The notes under the pieces were generated by a model. That model was not told the origin of the DNA and did no database searches. It saw only the letters and a list, made by a program, of their open reading frames with translations. Below are positions 59,578 to 64,000 of a stretch of 64,000 bases of DNA, piece by piece. The translations under genes were made by a program, and so were the position numbers. Location of the stretch: contig NZ_ARVW01000001.1 of the NCBI RefSeq assembly GCF_000384315.1, forward strand, positions 3,348,157 through 3,412,156. The letters run 5' to 3'. The stretch comes from Amycolatopsis nigrescens CSC17Ta-90. GTDB lineage: Bacteria > Actinomycetota > Actinomycetes > Mycobacteriales > Pseudonocardiaceae. Within the stretch, counting starts at the first letter, position 1. The number at the start of each line of letters is the position of its first letter.

Positions 59578-60222
59578 GTGTCCGACACCCCAGCCGCGAA
59601 AACGGCCGCCGCCGAGGCGACTCCGCTTCGCCGGCAACCCGTCCAGCAACGCAGCGCGAAACGCGTGGAGCAGATGCTGGACGCGAGCGCGCAGCTGATC
59701 GACGAGATCGGCTACGACGCGCTGACCACCACGCTCATCGCCAAGAAGGCCGGTGTGGCGGTCGGCTCGCTCTACCAGTTCTTCCCGGACAAACGCGCCG
59801 TCGTGCAGGCCCTCACCCAGCGTAATCTGGAGCGTTTCCTGGCCGCGGTGAACGAGCGGCTGGGCAGTGTGGATCATTCGCACTGGTGGGACGTGGTGGA
59901 CTCGCTGCTGGACATCTATCTGGTCATGCACCGCGATGTGCCGGGGTTCTCCAAGGTGCACTTCGGGGACGTGGTGGATCTGCGGCTGCTCGACGATCGC
60001 CGGGACAACAATCTGGTCGTCGCCGACTCGCTGGCCGGCCTGCTCACCGGCAAGCTCAACCTGCCCGCCGAGCAGCTCGCCCTGCCGGTCTCGATCGCCG
60101 TCGAAGCGGCCGACGCACTGCTCAATCTCGCCTTCCGACGTTCTCCACAAGGCGACCCGGAAGTGGTCGCCGAAACCAAGCATCTCATCAAGGGTTACCT
60201 GGCCAGCAGGCTCGGCGAGTAG
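59578..60222 (+). CDS. TetR-family transcriptional regulator
   Basis: 214 residues from GTG 59578, preceded by GGAGGAGCACGAC. The helix-turn-helix is ALTTTLIAKKAGVAVGSLYQFFPDKRAVV (about 45-75). The C-terminal ligand domain is all helical with no motif for a specific ligand. Divergent from the GH1/MFS operon, which it likely represses. The 242 bp after it hold a copy of the composite repeat. Confidence 0.93.
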   Translation: MSDTPAAKTAAAEATPLRRQPVQQRSAKRVEQMLDASAQLIDEIGYDALTTTLIAKKAGVAVGSLYQFFPDKRAVVQALTQRNLERFLAAVNERLGSVDHSHWWDVVDSLLDIYLVMHRDVPGFSKVHFGDVVDLRLLDDRRDNNLVVADSLAGLLTGKLNLPAEQLALPVSIAVEAADALLNLAFRRSPQGDPEVVAETKHLIKGYLASRLGE

Positions 60223-60230
60223 TAGTCCCC

Positions 60231-60338
60231 GGTTTGTCCACAGTCGCCCAAACCTGTGGATAACTCGCCAGTATTTAGCTTAATCGGGTTAGCCCGGCGG
60301 TACGATGGAGCGGGGTCGCCCCCCGGGATGGGTGGGGG
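60231..60338. repeat. Composite repeat element, copy 2
   Basis: TTGTCCACAG (60234-60243) and CTGTGGATAA (60254-60263) form an imperfect inverted repeat; the right arm is an exact DnaA-box sequence (TGTGGATAA). After 48 bp the 27-nt G/C tract at 60312-60338 is identical to 32433-32459. A degenerate piece of the terminator at 39533 follows near 60361. It lies between convergent genes, like copy 1. Confidence 0.8.
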
Positions 60339-60464
60339 TCTGGCTGGGGGGCGAAAGGGGCGAGCCGGCTATTTTGCGGCGGCGGGGGACGTGGGGTGCC
60401 AGGTGTTGTGGTTCGCGGCGGCGGACGTGCCGGACGGGCTGTGCCGGGAAGTCAAATCGGAGGG

Positions 60465-61661
60465 TCAGCCGAAGCTTTTGCCCTCACCCCGATAGGTGGG
60501 CACGGTGCGGTCGACCCGGTCGCCGGCGAGCACGTGGTAGTCGGTGAAGCGCTCGGCGAGCTCGCCGGCCTTGGCGTGCCGCAGCCACACACGGTCACCG
60601 AGCCGGAGGGCGCGGGCGGCCTTGCCGGTCACCGGGGTCTGCACCTCACCGGCGCCTTCCATCCCGAGCAGGGTGAGCCCCTCGGGCAGGTACGGCGACG
60701 GAAGCCGCGAGGCACCAGCCGGACCAGAGGCGATATAGCCACCGGAGAACAGGGTCGCGATCCCGCGCGAAGGACGGCGTACGACGGGCAGCGCGAACAG
60801 CACCGCGGGACGCGGCCGGAACCGCGAATAGCCGTCGAAGACCGTCGGGCCGATCAGGCCGGAGCCGGCCGCGATCTCGGTGACCGACGGGTCCGCGCCG
60901 GTGCTCTCCACGCTGCCGGTGCCGCCACCGTTGACGAACTCCAGCTCGGTGAGCGCACGGACCGCGGCCACCGCGGCCGAACGGCGCTGGACCAGCTCGG
61001 CCGCCGAACGCCGCTGCATCCAGCGCACCACCGCGTTGCGCGGAGAACTGCCGGCGACATCCTGCAGACCGGCGATCTGACCCTCGTAGGCCATCATGCC
61101 GACCAGCCGGAAACCCTTACGCGCCAATACCTTTTTGGCCATCTCGGCGGACTCGCGCGGGGTGAACACCGGCGAGCGGCGGGTGCCGACATGCACCCCG
61201 GGCACCGGCCGCCAGGACGCGTCGAGCTCCAGGCAGACCCGGATCTCCGGGTGACCGTCACCGAGCGCGGCGTCCACCAGGTCCAGGTGCTCGGGCGAGT
61301 CGATCATGATGGTCACCGCGCCGCGGGCCCGCTCGTCGGCGGCCAGCGCACGCAGCGCCCCGTGGTCGGCGGTCGGATAGGCGACCACGATGTCATCGGC
61401 GGTGCCCAGCTTCGCCAGCCAGACCGCCTCGGCGAGCGAGTAGCACATCAGCCCGGTGAAGCCCGGCCTCGCCAGCGCGCGTTCGAGCAGGTAGCGGCAG
61501 CGGACCGACTTGCTGACCAGGCGCAGCGGCCGGCCAGCCGCCCGCCGGAGGAGGTCGTCGGCGTTGGCGTCGAACGCATCGAGGTCGACAATGGCGAGCG
61601 GCGGATCGAGATCCTTCGTCGCCAGGTCGTAGGCCACCGCACTCACACTGCTCACCCGCAT
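60465..61661 (-). CDS. PLP-dependent amino acid deaminase/aldolase (alanine-racemase fold)
   Basis: 398 residues. PLAIVDLDAFDANADDLLRRA and RPLRLVSKSVRC with PLP-Lys51 match the D-threonine-aldolase/D-serine-dehydratase-like fold III family. FRLVGMMAYEGQIAG and EFVNGGGTGSVEST are further motifs, and the C-terminal beta domain has LGDRVWLRHAKAGELAERF. Annotated relatives are called amino acid deaminase/aldolase; the actual substrate is not shown by the sequence. It is divergent from the sugar-lactone oxidase. Confidence 0.9.
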   Translation of the reverse strand: MRVSSVSAVAYDLATKDLDPPLAIVDLDAFDANADDLLRRAAGRPLRLVSKSVRCRYLLERALARPGFTGLMCYSLAEAVWLAKLGTADDIVVAYPTADHGALRALAADERARGAVTIMIDSPEHLDLVDAALGDGHPEIRVCLELDASWRPVPGVHVGTRRSPVFTPRESAEMAKKVLARKGFRLVGMMAYEGQIAGLQDVAGSSPRNAVVRWMQRRSAAELVQRRSAAVAAVRALTELEFVNGGGTGSVESTGADPSVTEIAAGSGLIGPTVFDGYSRFRPRPAVLFALPVVRRPSRGIATLFSGGYIASGPAGASRLPSPYLPEGLTLLGMEGAGEVQTPVTGKAARALRLGDRVWLRHAKAGELAERFTDYHVLAGDRVDRTVPTYRGEGKSFG

Positions 61662-61744
61662 TACGGTACGACAAGAACGCTTGAAACGCGAATACTATTC
61701 ACTTATCGTCGCAGCACTCACACCCCCGGACGAACAGGCGCGTC

Positions 61745-63076
61745 ATGACACGGTGGACCAACTGGGCCGGCACCGAGACCGCGACCCCGCAGCGCGTGCA
61801 CACCCCGCGCAGCGCGGCCGAGATCGCCGAGGTGGTCGCCGGTGCGGCCATCGAAGGCAGGCGCGTGCGCGCACGGGGCAGCGGCCACTCCTTCACCGGC
61901 GTCGCGATGACCGACTCGGACGCGGTCGACCTCGGCCAGTGGACCGGGATCGCATCGGCGGACGTCCAGGCCGGGCTGGTCACGGTGCGCTCCGGCACCA
62001 CCTTGCGCCAACTCAACGCCGACCTCGGCGCGCTCGGGCTGGCCATGACCAACCTCGGCGACATCGACGCGCAGACCGTGGCCGGCGCCGTTTCCACCGG
62101 CACCCACGGCACCGGTGCCCGGCTCGGCGGGCTGGCCACTCAGATCGCCGAACTGGAGCTGGTGCTCGCGGACGGCACGGTGGTCAGCTGCTCGGCCACC
62201 CGGCGGCCGGAGCTGTTCGACGCGGCCAGGGTCGGCCTCGGCGCGCTCGGCGTCATCTCGACGGTGACCCTGCGCTGCGAACCGTCCTTTGTGCTCTCCG
62301 CGCAGGAAAGGCCCGAGCCGCTCGAAGAGGTCCTCGAAGGGTTCGACCAGTCCGCCGAAGAGAACGACCACTTCGAGTTCTACTGGTTCCCCTACGGCCG
62401 GAACGCGCTGGTGAAGCGGAACAACCGGCAGCCCGCCGGCACCGAGCCCGAGCCGCTCGGCAGGGCACGCCAGTTCATCGACTACGAGATCACCGAAAAC
62501 TTCGCGTTCGGCGCGCTGTGCCGACTCGGCCGGACCATGCCCAAACTGGTCCGCCCGCTGGGCAGGCTTTCCTCCTCGCTGCTCTCCGCGCGGGAGTACA
62601 GCGACGTCTCACACCGGGTTTTCGTCACGCACCGCGCGGTCCGGTTCGTCGAGTCGGAGTTCGCGGTCCCCCGCGAGTCGGTGCACGATGTGCTGGCCGA
62701 GTTGCGCGCGCTGGTGCCGAAGCTGGAGAACCCGGTGACCTTCCCGGTCGAGGTGCGGGTGGCCGCGGCGGACGACATCTGGCTGTCCACCGCCTATGGC
62801 CGCGACTCCGCGTACATCGCGATCCACCAGTTCCTCGGCATGCCCTACCGCGAGTACTTCGCTGCTTTCGCGGATATCGCCGGGCAGGTCGGCGGGCGGC
62901 CGCACTGGGGAAAGATGCACGAGCTGGACGCTTCGGTGCTGCGGGAGCGCTACCCGCGTTTCGACGACTTCGTGCGCGTACGCCGCGAAGTCGACCCGGC
63001 CGGCGTGTTCTCCAACGCCTACGTCGACCGGGTGCTCGGCCGTGGTGACCGGCGCCGGTCAGAGCCGCTCGAGTGA
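61745..63076 (+). CDS. D-arabinono-1,4-lactone / L-gulono-1,4-lactone oxidase-type FAD enzyme
   Basis: 443 residues. The FAD-binding PCMH domain includes VRARGSGHSFTGVAMTDSD with the conserved His, and GDIDAQTVAGAVSTGTHGTG. The C-terminal aldonolactone oxidase domain ends with GGRPHWGKMHELDASVLRERYPRFDDF, holding the HWGK motif. The family oxidises aldono-lactones; the close relative in Mycobacterium acts as L-gulono-lactone dehydrogenase. It overlaps the convergent NAD-binding gene by 18 bp. Confidence 0.93.
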   Translation: MTRWTNWAGTETATPQRVHTPRSAAEIAEVVAGAAIEGRRVRARGSGHSFTGVAMTDSDAVDLGQWTGIASADVQAGLVTVRSGTTLRQLNADLGALGLAMTNLGDIDAQTVAGAVSTGTHGTGARLGGLATQIAELELVLADGTVVSCSATRRPELFDAARVGLGALGVISTVTLRCEPSFVLSAQERPEPLEEVLEGFDQSAEENDHFEFYWFPYGRNALVKRNNRQPAGTEPEPLGRARQFIDYEITENFAFGALCRLGRTMPKLVRPLGRLSSSLLSAREYSDVSHRVFVTHRAVRFVESEFAVPRESVHDVLAELRALVPKLENPVTFPVEVRVAAADDIWLSTAYGRDSAYIAIHQFLGMPYREYFAAFADIAGQVGGRPHWGKMHELDASVLRERYPRFDDFVRVRREVDPAGVFSNAYVDRVLGRGDRRRSEPLE

Positions 63077-63709
63077 CTCGTCGACCGGGGTGTGGCCGCC
63101 GACCAGCTCCAGGGTCCGACGTACCGTGCGGGGCTCGTCGAGCAGCGCGACCAGCACGGCGGCCACATCCGCCCGGCTCACCTCGCCGGCTTCCACCGAG
63201 TCCGCGAGGTGCACCTGCCCGGTGCCGGGCTCGTCGGTGAGCCGCCCAGGCCGCAGGATCGTCCAGTCCAGGTCGCGCGCCCGCAGATCGTCTTCGGCGG
63301 CCTTCTTCGCCTTCAGGTAGATGGCGAACACCTCGTCCATCCCCGGGTCTTCGGCGCGGTCCAGGCCCATCGCGCTGACCTGGAGGTGCCGGCGGACCCC
63401 GGCGGCGATGGCCGCGTCCGCGAACAGCGCGGCCGCCCCACGGTCCACTGTGTCCTTGCGGGCGCTGCCGCTGCCCGGCCCGGCGCCCGCCGCGAAAACC
63501 GCGGCATCGGCACCGGCCAGCACTCCGGCGACACTGTCCACATCGGAATTTTCCAGGTCCAGCACGGCCGGCTCGGCGCTGACGGCACGCAGGTCGCCGG
63601 ACTGCCCGGGATCGCGGATGATCCCGACCGCCTGGTCACCGCGCGCCGCGAGCTCCCGCTCCAGAAGCAGCGCGATCTTGCCGTGTCCGCCAGCAATCAC
63701 AACTCGCAT
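63059..63709 (-). CDS. NAD(P)-binding atypical SDR family protein
   Basis: 216 residues. VVIAGGHGKIALLLERELAARG is the GxxGxxG-type dinucleotide motif, and HLQVSAMGLDR, YLKAKKAAEDDLRARDLDWTILRPGRLTDEPG is the NmrA/atypical SDR pattern with YxxxK. Such proteins reduce small molecules or sense redox state. Substrate unknown. Confidence 0.9.
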   Translation of the reverse strand: MRVVIAGGHGKIALLLERELAARGDQAVGIIRDPGQSGDLRAVSAEPAVLDLENSDVDSVAGVLAGADAAVFAAGAGPGSGSARKDTVDRGAAALFADAAIAAGVRRHLQVSAMGLDRAEDPGMDEVFAIYLKAKKAAEDDLRARDLDWTILRPGRLTDEPGTGQVHLADSVEAGEVSRADVAAVLVALLDEPRTVRRTLELVGGHTPVDESLERL

Positions 63710-63732
63710 GGGACCAACCGTAGGCGCGTTCG

Positions 63733-64000
63733 TCAGTCCACGCCGACCGGCAGGTCGTAGGAGGCGAGCAGCTGCTCGTAGACCATCTCGTTCACCCAGC
63801 GGGAAACCGCGTCCTCGTCCAGCAGCAGCCGCTCGGTGCGGCCGTTCAGGTCCGGCTCGACGTTGGCGTCCTCATCCGCGGTGACCACGGCCATGCCGTA
63901 GGTGCGGGCGCGCGGCAGGCAGTTGTCCACGTAGTCCTGAGTCAGCACGGTGGACGCCGGCAGCACCATGGCCGCCTCGCCGTAGCGGGCGAACGGCACC
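63733..64000 (-). CDS. C-terminal part of an unidentified protein (truncated by window edge)
   Basis: 89 codons remain, open to the window edge; the GTG at 63999 is not necessarily a start. The visible sequence is FARYGEAAMVLPASTVLTQD, then RTYGMAVVTADEDANVEPDL and NEMVYEQLLASYDLPVGVD. Acidic, with no recognised motif. It lies 23 bp upstream of the NAD-binding gene on the same strand. Confidence 0.6.
   Translation of the reverse strand, partial: VPFARYGEAAMVLPASTVLTQDYVDNCLPRARTYGMAVVTADEDANVEPDLNGRTERLLLDEDAVSRWVNEMVYEQLLASYDLPVGVD

Noticed and set aside
60254..60263. Replication origin suggested by an exact DnaA box
   Set aside because: Only one exact box is present and no dnaA, dnaN or box cluster is nearby.
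1..64000. CRISPR array, transposase, integrase or prophage genes
   Set aside because: No evenly spaced direct repeats and no such proteins were found anywhere in the window.

Overview
The window is high-GC (about 70%) chromosomal DNA with strong G/C third-position bias, GTG starts and many tightly packed genes on both strands. The gene families present (DUF397/XRE pairs, ECF sigma factors, LytTR and NarL two-component systems, an AA10 chitin-active LPMO with DasR-like operators, SHOCT-like membrane proteins, a BCCT carrier beside an Opu-type ABC importer) point to a filamentous actinomycete. Pseudonocardiaceae, for example Amycolatopsis, is my best guess; that is inference, since no rRNA is present.

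Layout. 1-4741 (minus): a LytS/LytTR-type two-component system with an S49 peptidase between kinase and regulator, then a DUF485-like protein and a sodium/solute symporter cut by the window edge. 4922-9347: a serine beta-lactamase-fold hydrolase, an Fpg/Nei glycosylase, a membrane protein, a sigma factor fused to its own zinc-finger/transmembrane anti-sigma-like part, and tRNA-Gly(GCC). 9550-12703: a secreted LPMO behind two DasR-like sites, an orphan Imm7-type immunity protein, a compositionally distinct HEPN/Abi gene abutting a gene remnant, and MsrA. 12854-22851: a cell-surface glycan block (acyltransferase 3, methyltransferase-GT2-GT fusion, second methyltransferase, AlgJ/AlgX-like membrane protein) bracketed by two SHOCT-like membrane paralogues.

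22962-32927: a 27-residue membrane protein, a NarL two-component system, an XRE regulator divergent from a drug-efflux MFS pump, a LysR regulator, an XRE-DUF397-DUF397 cluster, and an ECF sigma/VOC operon. 33028-41996: gamma-glutamyltransferase, two tandem subtilases, a UDP-glucose dehydrogenase-type enzyme, an SDR, a TM0106-type RecB-like nuclease and a small basic protein. 42066-47438 (minus): an osmoprotectant operon with a BCCT carrier and a complete Opu-type ABC importer. 47757-50708: a copper module (YcnI, CopC, CopD).

50819-56548: a 26-residue ORF translationally coupled to a STAND/NB-ARC-TPR protein, an APH-family kinase, an XRE-TPR regulator with an internal twin-arginine-like motif, and two small unknown proteins. 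56871-60222: a GH1 beta-glucosidase/MFS operon divergent from a TetR regulator across a clear palindromic operator. 60465-64000: a PLP amino-acid deaminase/aldolase, a sugar-lactone oxidase, an NAD-binding protein and a truncated gene.

Several families of dispersed palindromes lie between genes: GTGAGTGAAAAGTGTTGC (3 copies), CCTTAAGGCCACC (2 copies), and a composite element with a TGTCCACA inverted repeat and a G-rich tract (2 copies, 28 kb apart). I saw no CRISPR array, transposase, integrase or rRNA.
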